Below, one piece after another: positions 33,815 to 43,190 of a DNA stretch of 64,000 bases; within the stretch, counting starts at the first letter, position 1, and the number at the start of each line of letters is the position of its first letter. The notes beneath the pieces are model-generated. The model saw only the letters and a program-made list of their open reading frames with translations, was not told the origin of the DNA and made no database searches. The stretch is from Frankia sp. RB7. Its GTDB lineage: Bacteria > Pseudomonadota > Alphaproteobacteria > Rhizobiales > Xanthobacteraceae. The stretch is taken from contig JAUEPE010000026.1 of the NCBI GenBank assembly GCA_030403585.1, positions 23,458 through 87,457 of the forward strand, in the 5' to 3' direction. The position numbers were made by a program, and so were the translations under genes.

Positions 33815-33837
33815 ATGCCCGGCATAAAGCCGGGCAT
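33815..33837. repeat. Short palindromic repeat upstream of recG
   Basis: ATGCCCGGC (33815-33823) and GCCGGGCAT (33829-33837) are perfect inverted arms around ATAAA. This 'GATGCCCGG...CCGGGCATGACGA' type is a dispersed element in Bradyrhizobium and Rhodopseudomonas genomes (from memory). It lies in the divergent sdhE-recG intergenic space, only 31 bases before the recG start. Confidence 0.6.
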
Positions 33838-33867
33838 GACGAGCCAAAACGATCCTAGATTCGCCTG

Positions 33868-35976
33868 ATGCGCCCCAGCCTGCTCAATCCGCTGTTTGCT
33901 CCCGTGACCAGCCTGCCCGGCGTCGGTCCGAAGCAGGACAAGCTGTTGCAATATCTGCTCAGCCGCAACGAGACACCGCGGCTGGTGGACCTGCTGTTGC
34001 ATCTGCCGAGCCAGGTGATCGACCGCCGGGTCCGGCCGAAAATCCGCGACGCGGTCCAGGGAACCATGGTGACGCTGGAGGTCACCGTCGACCGTCACCG
34101 CCCGCCCCCGCCGCACAACTCCCGCGCGCCGTATCTGGTCTATGCCAGCGACGACACCGGCGACGTGGTGCTGACCTTCTTCCGCGCCAAGCCCGGCTAT
34201 GTCGAGAAGCTGCTGCCGATCGGCGAGAAGCGCTACGTCTCCGGCACGCTGCAGATGTATGACGGCATTCCGCAGATCGTGCATCCGGATCGGGTGCTCG
34301 ACGAGGAGGCAATCTCAAAGCTCTCGGGCATCGACCCCGTCTATCCCCTCACTGAAGGCCTCGCGCTCGGCTCGCTCCGCCGCGCGGTCGCGCAGGCGCT
34401 TCTGAAGCTTCCCGCCCTGCCTGAATGGATCAGTCCGGAGGTGCTGCGCCGCTGCAATTTCCCGCCGATCGCGGAAGCGCTCAATCGCGTGCACCAACCG
34501 GTCGAGCTGACGGACATTCTGCCCGACCAGCGCTTCTGGTCCCGCCTCGCCTTTGACGAGCTGCTCGCCGGCCAGCTTGCGCTCGCACTGATCCGCGCGC
34601 AGCTGCGCCGCCCGGCCGGCGTGCGGAACGCCGGCGATGGGCACCTGCGCCACAAGATCATCGATGCCCTGCCCTATGCGCTGACGTCCTCCCAGCGCGA
34701 CGCGGCCGCGGCGATCGCCAACGATCTGCAGCAACCCGTGCGCATGCTGCGCCTGCTCCAGGGCGACGTCGGCTCCGGCAAGACCGTGGTGGCACTGCTG
34801 GCGGCCGCCGCTGTCACTGAAGTCGGCAAGCAGGCCGCGCTGATGGCGCCGACCGAAATTCTGGCGCGCCAGCACATCAAGACCATCGCCCCGCTCGCCG
34901 AGCGCGCCGGCCTGCGGGTCGCGATCCTCACCGGCCGCGAAAAGGGCAAGGAGCGGCGCGAGATCATCACGCAGCTCGCCGAGGGTGAGATCGATCTCCT
35001 CGTCGGCACCCATGCGCTGATCCAGGACGACGTGATCTTCCATGACCTGGCGCTGGCCATCGTCGACGAGCAGCACCGCTTCGGCGTGCGCGAACGACTG
35101 GCGCTGACCTCGAAGGGCGAAGCGGTCGATGTTCTCGTGCTGAGTGCCACGCCAATCCCTCGCACGCTGGTGCTGACCTATTTCGGCGATATGGACATCT
35201 CTGAGTTGCGCGAAAAGCCCGCCGGCCGCCAGCCGATCGACACCCGCGCCGTCGCCATGAGCCGGCTCGGCGAGGTCATGGACGGCGTCGGCCGCGCGCT
35301 CGAATCCGGCAAGCTGGTGTACTGGATCTGCCCGCTGGTCGAGGAATCCGAGGCCGAAGGCACCGAGCATCTCACCAACGCGACCAAGCGTTTCGAGAGC
35401 CTGCAGAAGCGCTTCGGCGATCGTGTCGGCCTAGTCCACGGCCAGATGAAGGGCACCGAGAAGGATCGCGTGATGGGCCAGTTCGCGGCCCACGAGATCG
35501 GGCTTCTGGTCGCGACCACCGTGGTCGAGGTCGGCGTCGACGTGCCGGCGGCCACCATCATGGTGATCGAGAATGCCGAACGGTTTGGGCTCGCCCAGCT
35601 GCATCAGCTGCGCGGTCGCATCGGGCGCGGCTCGGAGGCTTCGACCTGCATTTTGCTCTACAGCGAACCGCTCGGCGAAATGTCGAAGGCGCGGCTGAAG
35701 GTGATCCGCGAGACCACCGACGGGTTTCGCATCGCCGAAGAGGATCTGAAACTGCGCGGCGAAGGCGATGTGCTCGGCGTCCGCCAGAGCGGCCTGCCCG
35801 GCTACCGCATCGCGCGCTCGGAGGTCCACGGCCAGCTCATCACGCAGGCTAGAGACGAGGCGCTGCGCATCATGAAGGACGATCCAAAACTGAAAGGCAA
35901 GCGCGGCGAGGCGCTGCGCTGCCTGTTGTATCTCTACGAACGGGACGAGGCGATCCCGCTGATCGGGGCGGGCTAA
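33868..35976 (+). CDS. recG: ATP-dependent DNA helicase RecG
   Basis: 702 residues. An N-terminal wedge/OB domain (LLHLPSQVIDRRVRPKI, about 45-65) recognises branched DNA. The helicase core has Walker A LLQGDVGSGKTVVALLAA, the motif II box IVDEQHRFGVRERLAL and TPIPRTLVLTYFGDMD; motif VI is QLHQLRGRIGRGSE. It reverses stalled replication forks and processes recombination junctions. The gene ends within four bases of the stop of the convergent panE-like gene, so the two stops overlap. Confidence 0.97.
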   Translation: MRPSLLNPLFAPVTSLPGVGPKQDKLLQYLLSRNETPRLVDLLLHLPSQVIDRRVRPKIRDAVQGTMVTLEVTVDRHRPPPPHNSRAPYLVYASDDTGDVVLTFFRAKPGYVEKLLPIGEKRYVSGTLQMYDGIPQIVHPDRVLDEEAISKLSGIDPVYPLTEGLALGSLRRAVAQALLKLPALPEWISPEVLRRCNFPPIAEALNRVHQPVELTDILPDQRFWSRLAFDELLAGQLALALIRAQLRRPAGVRNAGDGHLRHKIIDALPYALTSSQRDAAAAIANDLQQPVRMLRLLQGDVGSGKTVVALLAAAAVTEVGKQAALMAPTEILARQHIKTIAPLAERAGLRVAILTGREKGKERREIITQLAEGEIDLLVGTHALIQDDVIFHDLALAIVDEQHRFGVRERLALTSKGEAVDVLVLSATPIPRTLVLTYFGDMDISELREKPAGRQPIDTRAVAMSRLGEVMDGVGRALESGKLVYWICPLVEESEAEGTEHLTNATKRFESLQKRFGDRVGLVHGQMKGTEKDRVMGQFAAHEIGLLVATTVVEVGVDVPAATIMVIENAERFGLAQLHQLRGRIGRGSEASTCILLYSEPLGEMSKARLKVIRETTDGFRIAEEDLKLRGEGDVLGVRQSGLPGYRIARSEVHGQLITQARDEALRIMKDDPKLKGKRGEALRCLLYLYERDEAIPLIGAG

Positions 35977-36902
35977 CTCGCCGCTCTCTGCCGCCCGACT
36001 TCGTAAGCGGCCACATGCGCCCGGGCGAGATCGAGCAGGGGCGTTTCGATGCCCAGCGCCCGGGCCCGGTTGGCCATGTCGCCAAGGATGTGCTCTGCCT
36101 CAGTGGTCGAACCGCGTTCGATATCCCGCAGCATCGACGCCTTGAGCGGAGAGTTCGCGGTGGTGAAGAGCTTGCGGTCGAATTCGATGAACGGGGCTCT
36201 CGGTGCGAAGCCGGACGCCGTTGCGACGGCGCAGTGTTCGGCAAACAGGCGAAAGATCAGCTCCTCGCCATTCGGCACGGTCAGGATGTCGCCGATGCTT
36301 GCGCGCATCAGGCAGGTGATCCCGGCGAGCGTGCTCAGCTGGACGAACTTTTCCCACATGTCCTGCATGATCGCGTCGCTGGCGCGCACGTCGATACCGG
36401 GGACCCGGAGCAGCTTCTCCAGAGCGAGCACACGCTCGCTCAACGCCCCCTTGGCCTCGCCGAAGACGATGGTCTGGTTGGCCATGAACTGAACGACGCG
36501 ACCATCCGCATCGAGCCCGGCGCTGACATTCGCCAGCCCACCGAGGACGTGCTCGGCGCCGAACCGCGCAGTCAGCGCGTCGATATGTTTCAACCCGTTG
36601 AGGATCGGCAGAATCATCGTGCTCGCGCCGACGGCCGGGGCAAACTGGCTCATCGCGTCATCGAGCGAATAGGCCTTCACGCCAACGAGCACGACGTCGA
36701 ACGGCTCCTTGAGCTCGTTCGCCAGGAGGACCTTCGGCTTCACGGCGAAGTCGCCGTGCGGGCTCACGACCCTCAACCCATCCCGCCGCAACTGCTCCGC
36801 CCGCGCGGACCGCACCAGAAAAGTCACGTCGGCGCCCGCTCGGACCAGGCAAGCTCCGTAATAGCCTCCGAGCGCTCCCGCGCCGATCACGAGCACTCTC
36901 AT
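35973..36902 (-). CDS. 2-dehydropantoate 2-reductase family protein (PanE/ApbA)
   Basis: 309 residues from the ATG at 36902 (MRVLVIGAGALGGYYG); the frame is open to 36941 without homology. GAGALGGYYGACLV is the NADPH-binding loop, and FDVVLVGVKAYSLDDAM and WEKFVQLSTLAGITCLMRA (the latter with the conserved Lys and substrate-binding Asn-type block) fit the family. It reduces ketopantoate to pantoate in coenzyme A synthesis, although rhizobia carry several paralogues acting on other 2-oxo acids. No other pantothenate gene is adjacent, so the substrate is open. Confidence 0.85.
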   Translation of the reverse strand: MRVLVIGAGALGGYYGACLVRAGADVTFLVRSARAEQLRRDGLRVVSPHGDFAVKPKVLLANELKEPFDVVLVGVKAYSLDDAMSQFAPAVGASTMILPILNGLKHIDALTARFGAEHVLGGLANVSAGLDADGRVVQFMANQTIVFGEAKGALSERVLALEKLLRVPGIDVRASDAIMQDMWEKFVQLSTLAGITCLMRASIGDILTVPNGEELIFRLFAEHCAVATASGFAPRAPFIEFDRKLFTTANSPLKASMLRDIERGSTTEAEHILGDMANRARALGIETPLLDLARAHVAAYEVGRQRAAS

Positions 36903-37040
36903 TCCAACTCCCATGTCACGTCGGCGATATTCAGCCATCACCGCATTGCAACGGCAAGCGGATTCAGCTTCCAGCCTGCCGCGGAGGTAATTCGATGGGA
37001 GTTTGATGCGGGAAGTGTGGCGCTACAACGCAGAGCACGC

Positions 37041-37310
37041 TCACTCCAGATCCGGACCCGCCTTTGCCGGCTGCGGCGCAGCGTCACGGTCCATGATTGC
37101 GCGGCATCCCGGGCTGAGCTCCGACTTGTGCTGCACCATGCACGCGGTGATGCGCGGAATGTTCGGGATCTCCGAGCTGCAAAGACGGAAGGCATCACTG
37201 GTGCACATCTGCTGCGCTTCCGCACTGTAGGCCTGTGCAGCATTGGGCAATGTCAAAGCGGACGCGGCAAAGGCGATGGCAAAACTGATCTCGCGAAATG
37301 AATGAGACAT
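37041..37310 (-). CDS. Small exported cysteine-containing protein
   Basis: 89 residues from the ATG at 37310 (MSHSFREISFAIA). A signal peptide ends near residue 27 (NAAQA). The mature part has four cysteines: MCTSDAFRLCSSEIPNI, then CMVQHKSELSPGCRAIMD. The pattern C-x7-C...C-x11-C followed by 'C...l.....LSpgCra.m' resembles the short cysteine-rich periplasmic proteins common in Bradyrhizobium. The function is unknown. The gene is flanked by non-coding stretches and is not in an operon. Confidence 0.7.
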   Translation of the reverse strand: MSHSFREISFAIAFAASALTLPNAAQAYSAEAQQMCTSDAFRLCSSEIPNIPRITACMVQHKSELSPGCRAIMDRDAAPQPAKAGPDLE

Positions 37311-37529
37311 GATCACCCCCGTTTTCCGTGGGGTCAACACTAGCCGGGGCGGATTTCCCGGCATCTTCGAGACCGGCGCAAATGGGCTTCGCCGGTCGCG
37401 CAAACGGCTTCATGAGCGCCGGCAATGCTTCGTCACATGTGACGCAACGAAGTCAGCTCACGCGTTCGCGATCCCAAAGCCCACGCCACGGGTCAGCCGG
37501 ACTGACGTTTTGACCGAAATGCCTGCCAA

Positions 37530-38399
37530 TCAGGCTTTTTTCGTCCCGATATTGGCGGCAAACGCCCTCAATAGCGACGCATCGACCGCCTCGCCCTTGG
37601 CGTCCCCGGCCAGATGCTCGAACCATTTTGCGAAGCCTTGGTAAATCTGGCTTGCCGGATGATCCGGCCCGAGGAATCCGGCTATCTCCTGCATCTCCGC
37701 GACCCAGCGATAGGCCTTCGGGATCATGTCGGGCAGCGCGACCTCGAGCCGCGCCAGGATCGCGGGCTGGCTGAGCGCGAGCTCGTCGCGCAGCGCATCG
37801 GCCGCGCCGGCTTTCGTGGCCGCGACCACCATGGCCGAGCTGATCCCGGCGAGCCCCTTGACGATGCCAGCGTACGACATCTTGAGCGCAGAGGCCGCTC
37901 CCACCGGGCCTTCTACGATGCGCATGTCGAGCCCGAGCTGCTTCAGCACCGCGACATCCTTGGCATGTTCGCCCGACATGTAGAACGCCGGGCTCTTGCC
38001 GCCAGGCTGCGGCGGGAAGCCGATGATGCCGCCGTCGACGAAGGGCGCCTGCGCCGAGCCGATGATCTCCTCGATGCGCTTCACCGTGTCGACATTGACG
38101 GCGTTGCAATCGACCACGACCGGCTTCTTGTTACGCTTGACAATCAACGCGGCGAGCCGCTCGGCCAGCGCCACCGCCTCGCCCGGAGGCACGATCGAGA
38201 GGATGATATCGGCGTCCGCGATCGCCTCGTCCTCGGCGCCGACCATGCCGGCGTCCGCCGCCCGTTTCAGCGTCGCCTCGCTGCGCCCCTTCAGCGACGT
38301 CAGCACGCGCGCGCCGTTCTCGCTCAAGCGTCGCGCCACCGCGCTGCCCATGGCACCGGGCGCGAGGATCGCAATGGTCTTGGACGTCGACTTGGACAT
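37530..38399 (-). CDS. NAD(P)-dependent 6-phosphogluconate-dehydrogenase-like oxidoreductase with DUF1932 domain
   Basis: 289 residues from the ATG at 38399 (MSKSTSKTIAIL). The Rossmann loop is LAPGAMGSAVARRL. DADIILSIVPPGEAVALAE is the usual second strand, VDGGIIGFPPQPGGKS lies at the domain junction, and the C-terminal domain (KMSYAGIVKGLAGISSAM onward) looks like DUF1932. Such proteins are NAD(P)-dependent dehydrogenases or imine reductases of unknown substrate. The catalytic lysine of the beta-hydroxyacid family aligns with the Lys of KMSYAGIVKG. Stand-alone gene. Confidence 0.85.
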   Translation of the reverse strand: MSKSTSKTIAILAPGAMGSAVARRLSENGARVLTSLKGRSEATLKRAADAGMVGAEDEAIADADIILSIVPPGEAVALAERLAALIVKRNKKPVVVDCNAVNVDTVKRIEEIIGSAQAPFVDGGIIGFPPQPGGKSPAFYMSGEHAKDVAVLKQLGLDMRIVEGPVGAASALKMSYAGIVKGLAGISSAMVVAATKAGAADALRDELALSQPAILARLEVALPDMIPKAYRWVAEMQEIAGFLGPDHPASQIYQGFAKWFEHLAGDAKGEAVDASLLRAFAANIGTKKA

Positions 38400-38507
38400 C
38401 GGGGCACTCCAGTTCGCATTCCGAGCGTTCGCGCTCAGTTCGACCGGAACATTAGCAGAGGACACAAACGCCCGCGTGATCCGCGGCCATCCCGCCGCGG
38501 AATGGCC

Positions 38508-39278
38508 CTACTCCGCCTTCGCAGGCTCGGGCTGGAGCATCGAAGCGTTGGCAATGCGCGCGGCGTTCGCCATGCCGGCGAGCGCGGCTGCCTTTTTTGG
38601 ATCCGGCGCCGAGCCCGGCTGCACCACACCGGCCGACATGATCACCGTCGCCGCGTCCTCGGTGCTCATCTCGACTTCGATGATCTTGCTCTTGGGAACG
38701 TAGAAGAAAAAGCCGGTGGTCGGGTTCGGCGAGCACGGCAGAAACACCGAGACATGTTCTTCCTGCCCCGGCAGGCTGCGCGCGACGTCCTCGTTCGGCG
38801 ATTGCGAGATCAGCACGATCGACCACATGCCGGGCGATGGAAACTCGACGAGGCCGACTTTGCGGAAGCTCGAACCCTTACCCGAGAACAGCGTCTCGAA
38901 CACCTGCTTGAGGCCGCGATAGATCGCGCGCACCGCCGGGATCCGGCCCAGGAAGGTCTCGCCGACATCGACCAGCGTCCGGCCGATCAGGTTCGCTGCG
39001 AGGAAGCCGACCAGCGTCAGCGTGAAGAATGCGACGATCAGTCCCCAGCCGGGAATGACGTACGGCATGTAGGTTTCGGGCCGATAGGCCAGCGGGATGA
39101 ACGGCCGCACCACGCCATCGACCCAGGTGACGAACCACCAGACCAGATAAAAGGTGATCGCGATCGGCCCGGTGACGATCAACCCGGTCAGGAAATAGTT
39201 GCGAAACCGGCCCATCAGGCCGGTGTGCGGTTCCGGGGCGGGGTCAAGAGGCGCAGGCGCGTCGTCGCGGGTGGTCAT
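38508..39278 (-). CDS. DUF502 membrane protein
   Basis: 256 residues. Two membrane segments near the N-terminus (about 28-48, YFLTGLIVTGPIAITFYLVW, and 75-100), then a soluble DUF502 domain with PAVRAIYRGLKQVFETLF, VGLVEFPSPGMWSIVLIS and HVSVFLPCSPNPTTGFFFYV. Members are widespread in proteobacteria and plants (COV family); molecular function unknown. It lies just upstream of no partner on its strand; glmS is 80 bases away on the same strand in the upstream direction, so co-transcription is possible. Confidence 0.9.
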   Translation of the reverse strand: MTTRDDAPAPLDPAPEPHTGLMGRFRNYFLTGLIVTGPIAITFYLVWWFVTWVDGVVRPFIPLAYRPETYMPYVIPGWGLIVAFFTLTLVGFLAANLIGRTLVDVGETFLGRIPAVRAIYRGLKQVFETLFSGKGSSFRKVGLVEFPSPGMWSIVLISQSPNEDVARSLPGQEEHVSVFLPCSPNPTTGFFFYVPKSKIIEVEMSTEDAATVIMSAGVVQPGSAPDPKKAAALAGMANAARIANASMLQPEPAKAE

Positions 39279-39357
39279 TCTGGTTCCAGGTCGGTCGCTT
39301 CGTCCAAGCTAGGGGCTTCTAGCAGGTTTTGGAAGAGCGCGGCCTGGTCCCTTCGGC

Positions 39358-41184
39358 CTATTCCACCGTCACGGATTTCGCGAGATTGCGTGGCTGGTCG
39401 ACGTCGGTGCCCATCACCACCGCCGTGTGGTAGGCGAGCAACTGCACGGGGACGGCATAGACCATCGGCGTGAAGGCAGCCGCCATGTCAGGCATGACGA
39501 TGGTCACAAGCGAATCCACCGTCGCCTCCGCCGCGCCCTTGGCGTCGGTCATCAGGATGATGTTGCCGCCGCGGGCGGCAACCTCCTGCATGTTCGACAC
39601 GGTCTTCTCGAACACGCGGTCATAGGGCGCGATGACGACGACCGGCATGGTCTCGTCGATCAACGCGATCGGGCCGTGCTTGAGCTCGCCGGCGGCATAG
39701 CCCTCGGCGTGGATGTAGGAGATTTCCTTCAGCTTCAGCGCGCCTTCAAGCGCCAGCGGGTAGCTGGTGCCGCGGCCGAGATAGAGCACGTCGCGCGATT
39801 TCGCGATCCTGTGCGCGAGCTTCTCGATCTGCGGCTCGGTGGTGAGCGCATCCGACATCAAACGCGGGATCTCGACGAGGCCATGGACGAGCTTGGTCTC
39901 GTCCTCATCGGACAATTCGCCGCGGGCCTTGCCGGCCGCAATTGCCAAATTCGCCAGCACCATGAGCTGGCAGGTAAAGGCCTTGGTCGAGGCGACACCG
40001 ATCTCGGGACCGGCCAGCGTCTGCAGCACGGTCTCGCTCTCGCGCGCAATGGTCGACGTTGGCACGTTGACGACCGCAATCGTGTGCGCGCCCTCGGCCT
40101 TGGCGTAGCGCAGTGCGGCCAGCGTGTCGGCGGTCTCGCCGGATTGCGAGATGAAGATCGCGAGATCGCCCTTGCGCAGCGGCGCCTCGCGGTAGCGGAA
40201 TTCGGAGGCGACATCGACCTCGACCGGCACGCGCGCAAAGCGCTCGAACCAGTATTTTGCGACGATGCCGGCGTAGCTCGCGGTGCCGCAGGCCGTGATG
40301 TTGATGCGCTGGATATCCTTGAAGTCGAACGGCAGCTTGACCGGCAGCGAGACGCGCTCGGTCGCAAGGTCGACATAACGCGCCAGCGTGTGGCCGACCA
40401 CTTCCGGCTGCTCGTGGATCTCCTTCGCCATGAAGTGGCGGTAGTTGGCCTTGTCGACCAGCGAGGTCGAGGCGGCGTGCTTGATCTTGTCACGCTGGAC
40501 GGCGTGGCCGTCCTTGTCGAAAATCGCAGCGCTCGTGTGGGTCAGAACCACCCAGTCGCCGTCTTCGAGATAGCTGATCGTGTCGGTGAACGGGCCGAGC
40601 GCGATCGCGTCGGAGCCGAGATACATCTCGCCGTCGCCATAGCCGATCGCCAGCGGCGGGCCGTTGCGGGCGCCGATCATCAGATCGTCGTCGCCGGCGA
40701 AGATGAAGCCGAGTGCGAAGGCACCGCGCAGCCGCCCCAACGCCAGTTTCACGGCTTCGACGGGCTTTTTTCCGCGCGTCAGCAGATCGTCGACGAGGTG
40801 CAACACGATCTCGGTGTCGGTCTGGGTGTGGAACACCGTGCCCTTCTTTTCGAGCTCCTCGCGCAGCTCGCGGAAATTCTCGATGATGCCGTTGTGAACG
40901 ACGGCGACATGCTCGGTCGCATGCGGATGGGCGTTGTTGACGGTCGGTTTTCCGTGCGTGGCCCAGCGGGTGTGACCGATGCCGGTCGTGCCTTTCAGCG
41001 GCTCGGCTTCCAGCCGCTTCTCCAGATTCTTCAGCTTGCCCCCGGCGCGGCGGCGCTCGAGATGCTGGCCTTCAAGCGTGGCGACGCCCGCGGAATCATA
41101 GCCGCGATATTCAAGACGTTTGAGCGAATCCACCAATTGCTCTGCAACCGGCTCGCGCCCGAGAATGCCGACAATCCCGCACAT
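39358..41184 (-). CDS. glmS: Glutamine--fructose-6-phosphate aminotransferase
   Basis: 608 residues from the ATG at 41184 (MCGIVGILGREPV). Cys2 is the glutaminase nucleophile once the Met is removed. The N-terminal GATase domain shows GIGHTRWATHGKPTVNNAHP; two SIS domains follow (TACGTASYAGIVAKYWFE, FISQSGETADTLAALRYAK) and the C-terminus ends in the conserved LAKSVTVE. It makes glucosamine-6-phosphate from fructose-6-phosphate and glutamine for cell-wall and Nod-factor precursors. The upstream glmU on the same strand, separated by a small opposite-strand gene, supplies a later step. No glmS ribozyme is expected or seen. Confidence 0.97.
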   Translation of the reverse strand: MCGIVGILGREPVAEQLVDSLKRLEYRGYDSAGVATLEGQHLERRRAGGKLKNLEKRLEAEPLKGTTGIGHTRWATHGKPTVNNAHPHATEHVAVVHNGIIENFRELREELEKKGTVFHTQTDTEIVLHLVDDLLTRGKKPVEAVKLALGRLRGAFALGFIFAGDDDLMIGARNGPPLAIGYGDGEMYLGSDAIALGPFTDTISYLEDGDWVVLTHTSAAIFDKDGHAVQRDKIKHAASTSLVDKANYRHFMAKEIHEQPEVVGHTLARYVDLATERVSLPVKLPFDFKDIQRINITACGTASYAGIVAKYWFERFARVPVEVDVASEFRYREAPLRKGDLAIFISQSGETADTLAALRYAKAEGAHTIAVVNVPTSTIARESETVLQTLAGPEIGVASTKAFTCQLMVLANLAIAAGKARGELSDEDETKLVHGLVEIPRLMSDALTTEPQIEKLAHRIAKSRDVLYLGRGTSYPLALEGALKLKEISYIHAEGYAAGELKHGPIALIDETMPVVVIAPYDRVFEKTVSNMQEVAARGGNIILMTDAKGAAEATVDSLVTIVMPDMAAAFTPMVYAVPVQLLAYHTAVVMGTDVDQPRNLAKSVTVE

Positions 41185-41404
41185 GCGGATCAATATCCCC
41201 CAAATCGTCGAAAAATCGCCTAAACGACGCGCTCGGTTTTTAGCGAAGTTCCCAAGGAAACAGTTACTCAATAATTATGACGGATTGCGACAGCGTCGGA
41301 TGGCGGCATGCCTTCGCCTGCGTCGATGTGGCCGGCTTTAACCGCGCGGATTAACTCATTGTCAACAAGTTTGGCCAACGATTCCCACACGGGAGATCAA
41401 GGCC

Positions 41405-41635
41405 ATGAAAGCCACGTCCAACCGCAAAGGCCTGCCACCGAAATATCTGCTCGCCAGCGAGACCACCGGCACGCATCTCGCGCATTGGCCGCCACCTCAG
41501 CGCGCCATGGAGCGAGGCAAGGAAAGCAAACCTGCCCTCGTCACCCAGGCTGCCGGCGAACCGGCAAAGCGCGCCAGGCCGCGCGGCTGGCGCCTGAAGC
41601 GAGCGTTGTTCTCGGAAGTCGCCGACGACGACTAG
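41405..41635 (+). CDS. Small hypothetical protein between glmS and glmU
   Basis: 76 residues, rich in Arg, Lys and Pro (KATSNRKGLPPKYLLASETT, GEPAKRARPRGWRLKRALF). The ATG at 41405 is preceded by GGGAGATCAAGG, a plausible ribosome-binding site. No signal peptide, membrane segment or known motif. The predicted charge (basic N-terminal half, acidic last four residues) and the clean start support it moderately. It is on the opposite strand to its two large neighbours. Confidence 0.5.
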   Translation: MKATSNRKGLPPKYLLASETTGTHLAHWPPPQRAMERGKESKPALVTQAAGEPAKRARPRGWRLKRALFSEVADDD

Positions 41636-41641
41636 CGCCGT

Positions 41642-43009
41642 TTACTTCTCGGTCTTCTGCTCTGTTTTCTTGCCGCCCGTCTTCATCTCGCGGTAGCGCG
41701 CAGCACCACCTTCGCGGATGGTCTGCGGGCTGCGCTCCAGCGCCATCGCGTCATCGGGCACGTCGCGCGTGATCACCGAGCCCGAGCCGATATAGGCGCC
41801 GTTGCCGATCTTCACGGGTGCCACCAGCGAGGAGTTGGTGCCGACGAAGGCGCCCTGCCCGATCACCGTCTTGTGCTTCTTGAAGCCGTCGTAGTTGCAG
41901 GTGATGGTGCCGGCGCCGATGTTGGAATTGGCGCCGACGGTGGCGTCGCCAATGTAGGAGAGATGGTTGACCTTGACGCCGGCCTCCAGCGTCGCGGCCT
42001 TGGTCTCCACGAAATTGCCGATCCGCGCGCCGTCGCCGAGCGAGGTGCCGGGGCGCAGCCGCGCATAGGGACCGATCGAGACGTTCTTGCCGAGCTTGGT
42101 CTCGACGAGATGCGAGAAGGAATGGATCACGGTGCCGTCGGCGATCGACACACCCGGTCCGATCACCACGAACGGCTCGATGGTGACGTCCTTGCCGAAC
42201 ATGGTGTCAGCGGCGAGATAGACGGTCTCGGGGGCGATCAGCGTGACGCCGGCCTCCATTGCAGCCTTGCGCAGCCGTGCCTGCATCACGCCCTCCGCTT
42301 CCGCAAGCTGGGCCTTGGTGTTGATGCCGCGCACTTCGTCCTCGCTGGTTTCGATCACCACGGACTCCCATCCATTGTCGCGGGCGACGCCGACCGCATC
42401 GGTCAGGTAGTACTCGCCCTTGGAATTCGCATTGCCAATTTTGTCCAGGATCGCGAGCGCGCGGCGCCCGTCGATCGCCATCACGCCGGCATTGCACAGA
42501 TCGATCCTACGCTCGTCCGTGCTGGCGTCGGCGTGCTCGCGGATCGCGACCAGGCGGTCGCCCTCGACGATGAAGCGGCCATAGCCGGTGGGGTCGACCG
42601 CGCGAAAACCGAGCGCGGCGATCGCAGCGCCTTTCGCGAGCGGCGCACGGAGCCGCGCAAAGGTCTCGGCCGAGATCAGCGGCGTATCGCCGAAGGCGAT
42701 CAGGACGTCGTCCGCGCCGCGCGCAATCGCCTCCCGCGCCGCCAGCACTGCGTGGGCGGTGCCGAGCCGCTCGGCCTGCACGAAGATGAGCGCGTCGGAC
42801 CGTATCCGCTTCGCCTCGTCCGCCACCACCTGGTGATCGGGCCCGATCACGACCGCAAGCGCAGTGCCGGTTCCGCGCGGCGCGGCACCGAGCACATGGG
42901 CAAGCAGCGTCTGGGAAGCTACGGGATGCAGCACTTTCGGCAGGCTGGAGCGCATGCGCGTGCCTTCGCCGGCGGCGAGCACGATCGTGAGGCTTGAGCG
43001 GGCGGTCAT
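41642..43009 (-). CDS. glmU: Bifunctional UDP-N-acetylglucosamine pyrophosphorylase / glucosamine-1-phosphate N-acetyltransferase
   Basis: 455 residues from the ATG at 43009 (MTARSSLTIVLAAGEG). The N-terminal uridyltransferase domain has LAAGEGTRMRSSLPKVLHP, the G-x-G-T-(R)-(M)...K signature. The C-terminal half is a left-handed beta-helix of hexapeptide repeats (for example IGAGTITCNYDGFKKHKT, with the acetyltransferase residues). It catalyses the last two steps to UDP-N-acetylglucosamine, used for peptidoglycan, lipopolysaccharide and Nod factors. A longer frame to 43105 has no homology. Confidence 0.97.
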   Translation of the reverse strand: MTARSSLTIVLAAGEGTRMRSSLPKVLHPVASQTLLAHVLGAAPRGTGTALAVVIGPDHQVVADEAKRIRSDALIFVQAERLGTAHAVLAAREAIARGADDVLIAFGDTPLISAETFARLRAPLAKGAAIAALGFRAVDPTGYGRFIVEGDRLVAIREHADASTDERRIDLCNAGVMAIDGRRALAILDKIGNANSKGEYYLTDAVGVARDNGWESVVIETSEDEVRGINTKAQLAEAEGVMQARLRKAAMEAGVTLIAPETVYLAADTMFGKDVTIEPFVVIGPGVSIADGTVIHSFSHLVETKLGKNVSIGPYARLRPGTSLGDGARIGNFVETKAATLEAGVKVNHLSYIGDATVGANSNIGAGTITCNYDGFKKHKTVIGQGAFVGTNSSLVAPVKIGNGAYIGSGSVITRDVPDDAMALERSPQTIREGGAARYREMKTGGKKTEQKTEK

Positions 43010-43190
43010 CGCAATCCTGTCAAATACGGCCGAATCGATCATCACATCGACGGGCGACAAAGCCGATGTCGCCTGAGCTTGTCGCCTTGCTACCCCCGCA
43101 AACACCCGGAATTCAAGTGCGAGTGGGTTTTCCTGTTAATGTTCCCTGATTGATTCGGGGAAGCCAGACAGGGCTGGGCACTATACGTTC

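Noticed and set aside
37614..39473. 619-residue plus-strand frame across the DUF1932 and DUF502 genes
   Set aside because: It spans two well-supported minus-strand genes and contains no recognisable domain.
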